Shown: one piece after another, positions 48,012-59,186 of the stretch | How the letters are laid out: the number at the start of each line of letters is the position of its first letter | How positions within the stretch are numbered: the stretch's first letter is position 1 | DNA from: Notolepis coatsorum | Lineage: Eukaryota > Chordata > Actinopteri > Aulopiformes > Paralepididae | DNA length: 64,000 nucleotides | Reading direction: 5' to 3' | Assembly: GCA_963971535.1 (NCBI GenBank) | Contig: OZ020599.1 | Coordinates: 91,171,027 to 91,235,026, forward strand | Position numbers and translations under genes: made by a program | The notes under the pieces: generated by a model | Told to the model about the DNA's origin: nothing | The model's input: the letters and a program-made list of their open reading frames with translations, nothing else | The model's database searches: none

Positions 48012-48054
48012 GAAGGGCGAGTGCTGAATACGGGCCGTCCGATCCTTAAGTGAA

Positions 48055-48230
48055 AGATCTGCTGTTTCAATCAATCATCTCTGTCTCTTTACATATCTGC
48101 TGTTTCAGCCAATCATCTCTGTCTCTGCCTCCATGTTTACAAATCTGCTGTTTCAGCCAATCATCTCTGTCTCTGCCTCCATGTTTACAGATCTGCTGTT
48201 TCAGCCAATCAGCTCCCTCTCTGCCTATAC
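48055..48230 (+). repeat. 48-bp repeats ending in the splice-acceptor region of the Ig exon
   Basis: CTGCTGTTTCA(A/G)(T/C)CAATCA blocks start at 48059, 48097, 48145 and 48193, each followed by TCTCTGTCTCTGCC-like pyrimidine-rich text. The last copy supplies the polypyrimidine tract and the AG at 48231-48232. Confidence 0.85.
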
Positions 48231-48232
48231 AG

Positions 48233-48566
48233 ATGGGGGCTCTGAACAGCTGGTCAGAGGTTACAACTTCACCATTAGCTGCTCCATCCAGTCACAGTAC
48301 CCAGGAGGCTTCTTCCAGCTCAGCTTCACGGGCTCCAATACCACCCAGACCTACACCATGCCAGCTGTCAATCACTCTGCCCACAACTTCACCAGCTGCA
48401 ACACCACCCAGAACTACACCCTGCCAGCTCTCAATCACTCTGCCCACTTCCCGTTTCCTGCTGCAGACCACACCCACCAAGGGAACTACAGCTGTGTTTA
48501 CCACATCTATGTTTTCTCTCATAACTTCTCCTCAGAGAGCGAGCTCCTCTCTCTCTCCTGTCACAG
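48233..48566 (+). CDS. Ig-like domain exon of a fish immune-type receptor (isolated exon)
   Basis: The frame reads SEQLVRGYNFTISCSIQSQY, PGGFFQLSFTGSN, then FPAADHTHQGNYSCVYHIYV, ending SSESELLSLS. The first Cys (ISC) and the second (YSC, in the GNYSC motif) are the canonical Ig disulphide pair. At least eight N-x-S/T sites suggest an extracellular glycoprotein. A pyrimidine-rich acceptor ends at 48232 and a donor CACAG|GTAACC lies at 48567. The domain type occurs in teleost Ig-superfamily receptors and SRCR/Ig proteins, but which gene is unknown. A 63-bp internal duplication (from 48337 and 48400) repeats NTTQTYTMPAVNHSAH-like residues. No neighbouring exons are visible, so it may be a functional exon of a large gene or a stranded relic. 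Confidence 0.72.
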
Positions 48567-48649
48567 GTAACCTGACTGAACTGTTGTTATAGATCGTATA
48601 GCTTTACGCTCTGCTCTATTGGAACTATCCCTTTATCCACTCTAATAAT

Positions 48650-49903
48650 GAATAACTTTCTCCACATGCACACACCTATTTACCTCCGCCTGGCCACACC
48701 CACATCCGCTCCTATATAAGCGGGGTCGTGGCCACACAATCAGCTCCTTCCCTACTTTCACCACGAAAGTGTCTGTATACACCACTTTAAGTTTAGTGCC
48801 TAAAGTAGTTAGTTGAAGGGAAGAGGAGCTGCGTTGACATTGTATCTTTGTTTTCTCTCTCACTATTTTTCGAGAAAAGAAAGCGATAATGTCTTCACCA
48901 CCGGAGAGTCTAGAAGATGATGATCATTCTGACCTCCACCGGCGCTTCGCATTGGGGCGCGCGTCGCTGAGCAATCCCCGCCGGCATTGTCTCCGGCTCT
49001 GCAGCTGGATACTGTGCCTCTTGAGGCGGTCGGCTGTGTGAGAGCTGACAGTCTCCCTGGGCGGGTGGTGTTTTTTGCAACGCGAGCCTCGGGTGTGTCA
49101 GTTGTGAGGGGACAACTGTGCAGCTTGTGTAAGGTCGGTTCCAGGATAGAATCCCTTCGTTGCCCCTCATAGCGGCGTGGAGGGGGTTCTAGTTTGATGC
49201 CCCACGATAACACAGTGCTCCTCCCCAGTGAAGTCGTAGCTTTGTTTTCCTGGGGCCGTGATTCCGAGTCTGCGGTTCAATTCCCCGGGTCTCTGGCAAA
49301 CGGATACCCTCTGCCACCGCGCTGGCCCCGTTTTTCAAGACGAAAACACCCGGCACGAGGGATGCGAGCTTGGTGTTTCATTATGAGAATATCTCCGAGC
49401 TCGAGTCGGCTGCAGCCCGCGTACAACAGTGTTTACTGCTGATGCCGCTGTGTCTGTGAGAGGGACGTGTCTTGCCTTTTTCCCTTTTTCCTTTCAGATA
49501 AAAAAAGAGGAAAAGACAGCGGCTGTCAGAAGTGTTGGCCTGTATCGCTATTTCTCACGTTATACAGCTTCAGAGTAGCCGCTTAGCTTGCTACTGCGTT
49601 AACTAGTGGCTATCGATAGCCGGTAGAAGCTAACTGTTAGCCAGTTAGCTGTTAGACTAAGTCGTTAGCTGGCGGCTACGCTCGGCTAGAAACGTTAGCT
49701 TGATGCTATCAGTTTGCCTGGAGTTAGCTGTTAGCTTATGCTAGAACCATTGGCGCTAGCCGTGAGGAGGTAGCGGGCCCTGGCACTCTGACTATGGCGT
49801 CATCTCTGGCAGAAGATGTCGTTGGGCCTGCGCCATGATTGGCCGCAGGAGGGGGGCGTCGCACCGGAGCGAGGCTCCAGCCGTCGCCGCTTCTGGCCCT
49901 GCC
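48650..49903 (+). pseudogene. retroelement relic with gag-like 5' region (copy 2)
   Basis: The TATA-like CTATATAAGCGGGG (about 48711), TTTTCTCTCTCACTATTTTT and an ATG at 48888 (MSSPPESLEDDDHSDLHRRF) correspond to 36775 onward. The frame soon breaks. Further gag-like pieces follow: ALQLDTVPLEAVGCVRADSL at about 48996 and RWPRFSRRKHPARGM at about 49319. GTTAGC-rich sequence follows, ending where the L2 tail starts. No polymerase is visible; the class is uncertain (DIRS-like is one possibility). Confidence 0.5.
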
Positions 49904-50195
49904 AGTCAAGTCAAGTCAAGTCAGTTTTATTTGTATAGCACATTTCCAGGCAGCGGCAGCTGACACCAAAGTGCTTCACAAGCAGGTTGATAAAAACAAA
50001 TGAGTGTGAGGCAAGGTATAAGATTAAAAGAAATAAAAAAATAAAAAAACATAGCAAAGCAATGAAAGCAACAAAACAAACAATATGGTGCAAGATATAA
50101 GATTAAAAACATAATAAAGCAATGAAAGTAATAAAAACTGGTAGGACACAGTGAAACAAAGTGGATAGAAGGGTCAGGGGTCTAGTGGTAGTTAA

Positions 50196-50303
50196 GTAGG
50201 GGGGAAGGCCAAGGAGAACAGGTAGGTTTTCAAGAGTGATTTAAAAGCCTGTACGGTCTGGGCAGTCCGTACGCTGAGGGGGAGGCTGTTCCACAGTCTA
50301 GGC
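50196..50303 (-). pseudogene. L2 ORF, C-terminal end
   Basis: The minus strand encodes the last residues of the L2 protein (RTAQTVQAFKSLLKTYLFSL), after a LWNSLP-type motif near 50285 that is cut by the hAT at 50304. Confidence 0.75.
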
Positions 50304-51201
50304 CAGGGGTCGGCAACCTGCGGCCTCGAGGCCGCATGCGGCTCTTTAGCCAATCAGCTGCGGCTCCCTGGCCAATTTTTTTTCCTTTTTTTTTTTCCTT
50401 TTTTTTTTTCTTCTTATTTTGGAGATCGATGTCATACTGTGACACTGAAATGAAAAAATATTTCATCAACTAAGATATTTAGTCAACAAAAGGCTTGCCT
50501 GTATACCTGATATGTGGTGCAAAATTTGCGAACAACGAAAAATGTACTTTTAATTTTATAGATTTTCCACAAATAAGGGAAGGACTCTAATAGAGCTGCA
50601 TAGTTCAGGGTTTTATTTCAAAGTAGGTCTACAGATGTCAGTGTTTTTTCTCCTTTTCTGTGTTTTATTTCAAAGTAGGTCTACACATGGTAGTCTTTTT
50701 TCAAAGTGGACTACTTTTTATTTGATAAATGTTCCACAAATAAGGGAAGGACTCAAATATACCTGAATAGTTCAGGGTTTTATTTCAAAGTCGGTCTACA
50801 GACACCAGTGTTTTGTCTCCTCTTCTGTGTTTTATTAAAAAATAGGTCTACACAGCCAGTATTTTTTCTCCTCTTCATAAGAGTTTGAGGTTTTCCTTTG
50901 TTATAACAGGTAAAAACAGCAATTAAAAAGTCAAAATTTTTCTTTTTGTTGCTTTTATAATCCCATTAATGCAACAAACTGTGTGCTATAAGTATAAAGT
51001 ATAATAAATCGCAAATTACTTTGGGTATGCAATTGTCAGGCATTTTATGCTAAATGTGGGGTATGCTTAGGGATATATAAAACGTTATACACTGTGTTAT
51101 CTTCATTTTAAGGGTAAATAGGTTGTGCGGCTCCCTGAGCATTTTATTTTGTGGGACGGGGGAAAAGTGGCTCTTTTGATACTAAAGGTTGCTGACCCCT
51201 G
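50304..51201. mobile_element. non-autonomous hAT, 898 bp, TSD GTCTAGGC
   Basis: The ends CAGGGGTCGGCAACC and GGTTGCTGACCCCTG are inverted repeats (one mismatch). They are flanked by perfect GTCTAGGC copies (50296-50303, 51202-51209). The terminus is the one known from Charlie/MER-type hATs. The interior has repeated TTTTATTTCAAAGTAGGTCT blocks (50610, 50663, 50778, 50828) and no transposase. Confidence 0.95.
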
Positions 51202-51209
51202 GTCTAGGC

Positions 51210-51439
51210 GCTGCGGTGGAGAAAGCTCTGTCTCCCCTAGTTTTGAGCCTGGTTCTGGGTACCACCAATAGCATCTGGTCAGCTGATCTGAGGGATCGTG
51301 GGGGGTGTGGCGGTGCAGGAGCTCGGACAGATAGGAGGGAGCCGTGCCATTTAATGATTTAAAAACATTTAATGCTAATTTAAAATCGATCCTGAAGCTA
51401 ACAGGCAGCCAGTGGAGGGAGGCCAAAACTGGGCTGATG
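51210..51439 (-). pseudogene. L2 ORF, middle-C-terminal piece
   Basis: Minus strand: LHWLPVSFRIDFKLALNVFK then SLNGTAPSYLSELLHRHTPH, the standard post-RT region of fish L2-like LINEs. Confidence 0.85.
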
Positions 51440-51786
51440 CAGGGGCGGAGCTATAGGCGCGGCTGGGGAGGCAGCTGCCTTAGGGCCCGCCCACCGTCTG
51501 GCGGGAGGGGGGGCCCGGGCCCCGGGCCCCCCTCCGGCCCCGGGCCCAGGCCCGGGACTGAATGGAGTTGCCGTTCGCGTGTGGGACTGGATCGAACACA
51601 ACTGGTGGTAACGGCAACTGGGACTGGTGCGTTTGTTTTGATTCTAGGCTCCTCCCGTTTTGCCAGTACTGTGGTACGAGTACGACTGATAGCGTGTGGT
51701 TTAGGAACAGGGCGTTTTGCACAAATCCAGCGCTCCCTTTCCTTGGCTGTGACGTAGCCACGTAAATCTCACAAGCAGCGCGGAGG

Positions 51787-52081
51787 TGATATTTTTCTCT
51801 GATGTCGCGTTCACGTTACGTGGGAAGAATCGGAAGAACCAGCTTCCGACTGGGAAAAACCATTCACGTCAGCCTCCTAGTTGTAATTCCTACTAGGACA
51901 TATGGGATTTTTTATAGACCCCGATATCTCCCACTTCGCGTCACGAATTGCGGAAGTATGGATGTGGGCGTTTTGATCGAGTCAATGCGTGAAGGCTTCC
52001 TAGTTGTAGCAACGAGATGTCCTCTGGTTCTTCCGCTTCTTCCCACGTAACGTGAACGCGACATCAGATAAAAATATCGCA
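51787..52081. mobile_element. MITE with about 55-bp inverted ends
   Basis: GATATTTTTCTCTGATGTCG CGTTCACGTTACGTGGGAAG and the mirrored CTTCCCACGTAACGTGAACG pair almost perfectly, enclosing about 180 bases that themselves repeat CTTCCTAGTTGTA / CCTCCTAGTTGTA. No clear target duplication could be separated from the arms. Confidence 0.85.
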
Positions 52082-52113
52082 AGCTATGTTCAACATAATA
52101 AGTCACCTGAAAC

Positions 52114-52247
52114 ATGAATGAATGAATGAAAACTTTATTAACAGATTGCAGAATGGGTACAGTACAGTACAGCTCAATACATACAATTGTTAAGGGGATG
52201 CAGACCAGAGAAAGACTTTCGTCTTGTTTACATCAGGGTCCCCCACA
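52114..52247 (-). mobile_element. LINE-A 3' end, truncated (1 of 3)
   Basis: On the plus strand AAAACTTTATTAACAGATTG through CATCAGGGTCCCCCA. The tail is (TTCA)n rather than the (TCAA)n of the full-length copy. Confidence 0.9.
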
Positions 52248-52445
52248 TCACCACCGCTACCATGGTGTATTAAAATCCGACGACGCCGAGCAGCTAAAGG
52301 GGACATTTACCGAGGACCAGCACAAAGTGTGGATATATTATGATTTAACAAGTCTTATCTGTCCAGGACGATGACAACATTATTGCAGGTAAGCTAACTA
52401 GTACTACTAACGTTATCACGCTAGCTTGGATGCTAACTAACGTAA

Positions 52446-52590
52446 TGTGAATGAATGAATGAATGAATGAATGAAAACTTTATTTAACAGATTGCAGAAT
52501 GGGTACAATACAGTACGGCTCGTTAAGGGGATGCAGACCAGAGAAAGACGTTTGTCTTGTTTACATCAGGGTCCCCCATTTTCAATTCAT
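52446..52590 (-). mobile_element. LINE-A 3' end, truncated (2 of 3)
   Basis: Same 3' end with a (TTCA)n tail of about six units. A short internal deletion removes the CAATACATACAATT segment. Confidence 0.9.
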
Positions 52591-52990
52591 AGTGATCATA
52601 GAAAACATATACGTTACCACCTAGCCACAATCTATGGTATTTCTAGGTTACCACATGGGTGGCGCACGTGAACACTTTGTGAATTATGTGAGGGTGTATC
52701 ATGATGATGGTAATTTGGCACTTAACGAACGTTACCTATCTCTTTGCCGTTTTGCATAGTGCACTGCATAGTACCAGAGATGACAAAAGTTATGTGGTAA
52801 CATAGGTCGCATCACTGCCAGTAGTCGGCATATTACCCAATTCTGACTCTGGTATTAGTCAACTAACGTACTGTTAGCCAGCTACTGTAATAACGAAACT
52901 GAAATATCTAATGATGATAGTCAATCATAAAGACAGAAAACACTCTCATCACAGACAAGCTGGATCTGGCCAAATACCTAAACATGTCAT

Positions 52991-53257
52991 GGTGAATGAA
53001 TGAAAACTTTATTTAACAGATTGCAGAATGGGTACAATACAGTACAGCTCAATACATACAATTGTTAAGGGGATGCAGACCAGAGAAACACTTTTGTCTT
53101 GTTTACATCAGGGTCCCCCATTTTCAATTCATTATAACATAATGACATACAGATAGACAGTAGTGCTACATCTATACATGACATACCAGATTTGCAAATA
53201 CAGTACTGTTTGTGATACGAAAAGAGTCCAGAAAAGAGAGTATATACATTTGACGTA
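52991..53257 (-). mobile_element. LINE-A 3' end, truncated (3 of 3)
   Basis: A longer copy of the 3' UTR, to CATTTGACGTA, with a short (TTCA)n tail. It lies in the same orientation as the two preceding copies. Confidence 0.9.
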
Positions 53258-53414
53258 TTATTATTGTATTGTGATATGTTTTGTTTCATGTTGGATTTTT
53301 TTTTTTTTTTTTTTTTTTTAATAATACAATAAATATCGGGGGGGGGGGGGGGGGGCCGAGCTGTCAATCTCGCCTCGGGGCCCGTGGGGCATTCCAACCG
53401 CCACTGGGCTGATG

Positions 53415-53980
53415 TGTTCGTATTTTCTTGTTTTGGTGAGGAGGCGCGCGGCTGCGTTCTGCACCAGTTGTAGGTGGCGGAGGAGGGACTTGTCAATGCC
53501 AGTGTGCAGTAGTCGAGGCGGGTGGTGACAAAGGCATGTATCACCGTCTCTAGGTTACTTTGGGAGAGGTATGCCTTTGTCTTCGCCAGGAGTCTAAGGT
53601 GATAAAAGCTATTTTTCACTACGGCGCTGACCTGTCTATCGAATTTAAAATGACTGTCGAAGATGACCCCGAGGTTCCTGACAGAGGTGGAGAGGTTTGG
53701 GCCCAGGGGACCAAGTGCGTCAATGAGGGGGGGCGGGGGGGCACTATTAAAAACAATGACCTCGGTTTTCCCTTCGTTCAATGTCAGGGAGTTTTCGGAC
53801 ATCCAGCATTTGATTTCTGCCAGGCAGTCAAGCAGTGGTTCTATTGATGTCTTCCCTTGGGTGGGCTTTAAGGGGAGGTAAACCTGCACGTCATTGGCAA
53901 AGCAGTGGAATGAGATCTTGTGTTTTGCCAAGATCTGGCCTAGGGGGAGTATGTATAGGAGAGGCTCTGACTCAACATGA
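53415..53980 (-). pseudogene. L2 reverse transcriptase piece with mutated catalytic box
   Basis: Minus strand: EPLLYILPLGQILAKHKISF, then FHCFANDVQVYLPL where YADD-type residues are expected (one catalytic Asp replaced by Asn). Next come LLDCLAEIKCWMSENSLTLN, GKTEVIVFNS, NLGVIFDSHFKFDRQVSAVV and AFVTTRLDYC, the usual L2 order. 5' truncation is at about 53980. Confidence 0.9.
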
Positions 53981-54043
53981 CATTTGGGTGTGTACTTTTT
54001 TTTAACACTGATAATTGACAGTATGAAAAGCCATTCCAGTAAG

Positions 54044-54732
54044 CAGGGGCGTCGTTCTGGTATGGCAAGGTATGGCACTCGCCATACCTTGGCAAATACA
54101 AATTTTAAAATGTTTAATTAATTTTTTTATTAGAATTTTTTATGTTGATTTAGAATTCGAATGTCAAAATTATGAACGAAGCTTCGAACTATTCGGTACA
54201 GCCCTAGCATGTTTTGATATTGTCAATTATCTCACTTTTACTAGGTGACTTTTACTGTGACTAACTGAAATATGCCCAAAAAAAAGGAAAATGGACATAG
54301 GGACGTTTTTTAAGGGCAGCAGAGACAAGTGATACAGGGACACAGGTAAGGTCTTACAATGGCTTAGTGATTATAACAGTGCAGTTCAGCATTCAGTAAC
54401 CCATACTTTTTGTGAATGTGTTTTTGATACTACATTCTGTTGAACACACACCTCAAAACCGTACCGAAAATTGGCTCAATTGCAAGAAAAGACAGTTATG
54501 ATATTACATTCTGCATAATTCGTATGCAAAATATTGTGGTTCCCTGCTTTAGTCTGTTGACACATTTCTATACAAAAAAATGCTTGTGTAGTCCTGTGTC
54601 ATACCTAAATGTCATATAACTGAATTGTATAGAAACAACTCACCAAAAGTGATTATTGCACAACTGATTTGACAAAAAAAATCCCCCCCCCCTCCTCGCC
54701 ATACCTTGCCTTTTACTGAAACGACGCCACTG
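54044..54732. mobile_element. hAT-type MITE, 689 bp, TSD CCAGTAAG
   Basis: CAGGGGCGTCGTTCTGG at the left and AACGACGCCACTG at the right are inverted ends, with perfect CCAGTAAG at 54036-54043 and 54733-54740. A second inner inverted pair, TGGCAAGGTATGG / CCATACCTTGCC, adds to the stem. There is no ORF. Confidence 0.94.
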
Positions 54733-54740
54733 CCAGTAAG

Positions 54741-56902
54741 TAGCAATGACTTACCTAACCAGTTACGATCAGTCATCCTCAATGAGTCATTTGGCGGGTA
54801 AGAATTCTCACCTATGTTTTTCAGGTCAGGACACTGTGAAAAGCACAAAAACACTACTTCCTAAAGCTAAACGTTATGTAGCGTGAATATAATGAGTTTT
54901 GCTAACTGATTTGAGTATTTTCTGCTGCTTGTCCCTTTCCTGCTACGGTCACGTTTTGATATACTCTGCTTTTAAGTCTTTTTAGCCTGTTGTATCAAGT
55001 GTTTTTTACCTGTTTTATCAACGTGATCCTAACCTGGCTACACACAAGCAATCATCAGACAATTCGGAGGCTGTTTTAATAAGGTAATTTATAAGCCTGC
55101 TATTCTATATTCTATATAATAATATTTCAAATTGCATTGGTCCGGATGGGAGAATTGAGTACTGTATCTACAGAACCTTCTGTTTAATTATCTTCCCTTT
55201 ATTCATGTCCTTAGATTTTTTGTACACATGATCTCAAGAAGGTACTGAACGAGATCAGTGGCAGTTCTTCATGTCTGGTCATTATTAGCATGGTGTTATT
55301 CACTGACAAAAATGCAAAGAAAAATCATAATTCATATTCTCCTTTGTTTCATCACAATTTAAGCAAGCCTACTAATAGACACAATATTTATGACACAGGG
55401 AATACATTCACTGAGGTCCATAGATGTCCCTAGATACCAAGAATATGCAAATGGCCTTGTAGAAGTGGAGCAATATTCCATTTACTTAGGTATGTATTTT
55501 AGGCGGATTTTCAGAAAATACGGCTCGGGCCTAAGAGGTTAAGAGCAACAGTGGTAAAACGCCTCGGACCAATCAGGTACCTGATCGACGATGGCGGGAG
55601 ACAGCACTCTGTCCATATCGACCACTCATGCCTCCACATGAGAGCATGTCCCGAGTCTGAAATGGAAGAGTTACTTTTAACAACAGTAATTTCAATCAAT
55701 ATGTTATGTAGAACTCATTACTTTTCTCAAACAACTGTAGGTATTATAAATTTTATAGTATTGTTTAGTGTCAGCTTACCCTGCCATGCAATCGCAGTGA
55801 GCACTTACAATGTCTCCTGTGTTCCTGGCAGCGACCCATGTGCTGTGGGGTTTCTCTGTGACCCTCCAGGATGGCTTCACCTGGGTTCTGAACACTGTCA
55901 TGTCTTTTTAGTGTTCCACAATAGATACCCACCCACTCGGGAAAAAAAACTTGTGAGCCTCCAGGGATTTATAGTTCTTCATTTTCGTAGTTGTGTAAAC
56001 ACCTGTATGAGACCATGGAAATTAATGTCAGGTCACTGTGCTCAAATTATTTGTAGGCTATGCATGATGCATTTATAATCAGTAGCTTTGGCTACATAGT
56101 AGGCTAGTGACAGCCTATTCTAGTCTAGCAGGTGCTGGTTAGGTTTCATTATGTCATATGTTTTGCGTAGGGTTATTATTGCCTAAATATAAAGTGGACA
56201 GGACTAAGATGTATAGACGTATATCTAGGCAAAAAAGGTCATAGATGACCGAAATCAACATTAGTCTACGTGGAGACTCAATGAGGTAATTGTAGATGTC
56301 GCCATAAGACACGTCTGGCCATTGAGTGGGATAATCTTTCCATTCTCCTGTTCGGCTGAAAGGACACTGGCCACTGAAGCAGGTCACTTTTTGCAAATAC
56401 CGGCACTCTTCAGCAGCTGGCAAGGTACTGATATAGCTAGCCATTTTTTAAGTATCGTAACCTGCCGCTCACATTCCCACCACAAGCTTCCCCCCTCTGA
56501 TGGAACATTCCAATGCGGCTCACAAGCCTTCATGCATATGGGGAGTAGGTGCTGAAAAAGTGACTATAGCTCGGCCGAGAAAGTTCCGATCGACTTGGAA
56601 TTTGTATCTCCGTGTTCGGTAGACTCTGGCGTATATCTCTAGCATGCCCACAGCCATAGCTACAACCACTTACATCAAGGCTCTCATCCACATTCATTAA
56701 TTTGCTCCCCCCGCTCTCTCCTCCATGATTTCAGAATCCCGGAAGTGTTGCGGTGGTCTATATACTATAGGCAACAGAGTTCACAGTTCATACAGTATGA
56801 GTAACAGAGCCACATTTAATCAATTCATGTGTGATGATGTGAGTACTCACAGTAGCTCTTTCAACATATTTTTCATAATCTTTTTTAAAAACATAACCTC
56901 AC
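54741..56902. other. largely unassigned stretch; possible retroelement pol fragment at 55505-55680
   Basis: At about 55545-55640 the plus strand reads VKRLGPIRYLIDDGGRQHSV, which resembles the C-terminal end of an LTR-retroelement integrase; the fragment is too short to be sure. Elsewhere only short frames occur and nothing is recognised. Confidence 0.35.
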
Positions 56903-57774
56903 TGCGAGGATGAGATCCCTGCTGAACTGATTAAGAACTCCGGTGACAGATGCATCAAGCTCCTTGTGAAACTGGTAAACAACATCTACAACTCAGGAAA
57001 TATTCCAAATGATTTCCTAAAATCAATGTTCATTCTGATCCAAAAGACCGGAAGAGTCATAGAATGCAACAAATACAGGACTATCAGTTTGATATCTCAT
57101 GCATCAAAAGTACTCCTGAAAATCATCAAGAACAGAATATAACCCATAATTGAACATCAGCTCTCGGATAGCTAAATGGGTTTCCGCAAAGGAAAAGGAA
57201 CAAGAGATGCAATCTGCCAACTCAGAATCATTGGCGAAAAATCAATAGACCAACGGAAGAAGCTGTATATTTGCTTCATCGATTTCACGAAGGCCTTCGA
57301 CAGAGTTGAACATACAACATTGATGAGAACAATGGAAGAATTCGAAATACCAGTTTCTGATGAAGAATAATTGCCAACTTATACTTGAGGCAGAAGGCTA
57401 ATGTTAGATTAGGAAATGAGAAATCAAGAGACTTCCCGTGGAGAAGGGTGTAAGACAAGGATGCATCTTGTCCCCTGTACTATTTAATATGTAGGCTACA
57501 GTAAATCACTGATGAAAAAAAGTCTGCGAGGAGGGAAAGGAGTAAAACTTGGTGAAGAGAACATCACCAATATAAGATACGCTGATGACACCACTATAGT
57601 CTGTAACTGTCAAGAAGATCTACAGGACATGATGAATAAGCTGAATGTCGAATGTAAAAACTATGGAATGTCGCTAAACACAAAGAAAACAAAAGTAATG
57701 ATCATTGAAAAAAAACAGGAACTGTTTGTAAAATAGAGGTGGATGGAGAAAAACTTGAACAAGTGAAGGAGTAC

Positions 57775-58244
57775 GCGGCTGAGTGGCGCAGTGGGCAAGG
57801 CGCTCGCCCTAACGCAGGAGATGCTGGTATCGAGCCCAGCTCTCTGCGTTGCTACCGGCCTGGCCGGCCGTCATACTAACACAATTGGCAGTGTTAGAGG
57901 GTGGGAAAGCCGGTGGGTGGGGATTGGACGTTGTGGACAGCGACTCCTACAGGTCGGTTGGGTGACGCCGGTGCGGCAGAAACAGGAAGTATCTGGGGCA
58001 GCGTGAGCCTCCCACGCGTTACTCCTCGCCACTGAGAGTTCAAGCTGCTGCGGTGAAAAGATGCGACAGGCTGCCTCCTTGTGTACCGGAGGGGACACGT
58101 GATGCAAGGCTTCTATCCTCACTACAGCCGACCAGTGGGAGGCATAGTCTAGCAACGTTCAAGACAGGGGAGGGAAGAATTGGAAATACGAAATTGGGAT
58201 CGGAGAAAAATAGAAAATGGGGAGAAAAAGTGGATACAAAATAA
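57775..58244 (+). mobile_element. tRNA-derived SINE, 470 bp, with perfect 17-bp TSD
   Basis: AACAAGTGAAGGAGTAC occurs exactly on both sides (57758-57774 and 58245-58261). The head GGCTGAGTGGCGCAGTGGGC contains an A box and GGTATCGAGCC an approximate B box. The body shares GTTAGAGGGTGGGAAAGCCG-like text and GCGACTCCTACAGGTCGGTT with the SINE at 34080-34580. It ends in an A-rich tail. Long TSDs and A-rich tails show LINE-mediated insertion. Confidence 0.95.
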
Positions 58245-58556
58245 AACAAGTGAAGGAGTACATGTACCTTGGAAGCTGGATAAGTGAAGGTGGAAGAGCT
58301 AACATGGACATTAAGAGAAGAACCGGAATTGCAAAGAGCGCATTCTGGAACCATAAAGAATTATTGAGACGAAACATAAGTTGGAAAACGAAGACCAGGA
58401 TTTTGGAAACGTATCAGTCTTTTCATATGGAGCAGAAGCATGGACGCTGAATGAAGAGGCAAAGAGGATGATAGACTCTTTTGAAATGTGGACGCTGTGG
58501 AAGATGCTGAAGATAACATGGAACGATAAGATCAAGTTATGAGGAGGTACTGAGAA

Positions 58557-59186
58557 ATGTTGACGTTCCACATCAATGTGGAACGCCCTGCCTAAAGCTG
58601 TAAAGGAATGTGAATCACTACCCACCTTCAAAAACACTCAAAAAACACCTACGTGAGACTGCAATTCGAAACTGGCCCCTTTTCAATCAAACTGGCCCCT
58701 ACAAATGTCCTAACCTAGTTGTACAGTAAATGACCAAGTAAGGCTTTGTCAATATTCCAATGTACAGTGTAAAATGTGTGTGTGTCCCCTTCCCAACCCC
58801 CCCCCCCCCCCCCCCCCCACCTCCAATGTACAGCCCTCACCCAACCCACCCAACCCCACCCCACCCAACCAACCTCCTCCAATGTACAGTTTCTATGCCA
58901 AATGTATATACACTCCTTTTCTGGACACTTTTGTATCACAAACAGTACTGTATTTGCAAATCTGATATGTCATAAATGTATAGATGTAGCAGTACTGTCT
59001 ATCTGTATGTCATGTATGTCATATATGTTATGATGAATTGAAAATGGGGGACCCTGATGTAAACAAGACGAAAGTCTTTCTCTGGTCTGCATCCCCTTAA
59101 CAATTGTATGTATTGAGCTGTACTGTACTGTACCCATTCTGCAATCTGTTAATAAACTTTTCAATCAATCAATTCAATCAATCAAG
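58557..59186 (+). mobile_element. 5'-truncated LINE-A inserted in RTE copy 2
   Basis: It starts in the last LINE-A codons (CACATCAATGTGGAACGCCC, corresponding to TSMWNALP), continues through the 3' UTR with a C-run at 58798-58818, and ends CTGTTAATAAACTTTTCAAT with a CAAT-type tail. RTE sequence resumes directly, with no target duplication longer than two or three bases. Confidence 0.93.

Larger units (their letters stand above)
51440..53406. mobile_element. hAT-type unit, 1967 bp, TSD GGCTGATG, with nested insertions
   Basis: It begins CAGGGGCGGAGCTATAGG and ends TTCCAACCGCCACTG (inverted end CAGTGGCGGTT). It is flanked by perfect GGCTGATG (51432-51439, 53407-53414). Inside are a hairpin MITE (51787-52081) and three LINE-A 3' ends. 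Around 53336-53355 is a G-run. Confidence 0.9.
49905..53980 (-). mobile_element. L2-type LINE, 5'-truncated, split by two hAT units
   Basis: The 3' tail is (GACTT)n at 49905-49925 (plus strand CAAGTCAAGTCAAGTCAG) with 3' UTR to about 50195. The coding pieces are 50196-50303, 51210-51439 and 53415-about 53980. Excising the hATs at their target duplications rejoins the frame. The 5' end lies in the reverse transcriptase. Confidence 0.88.

Noticed and set aside
57775-57850. A tRNA gene
   Set aside because: Only A- and B-box-like words are present, without a cloverleaf; followed by a SINE body, A-rich tail and target duplication. The SINE heads at 15320, 26471 and 34500 are judged the same way.
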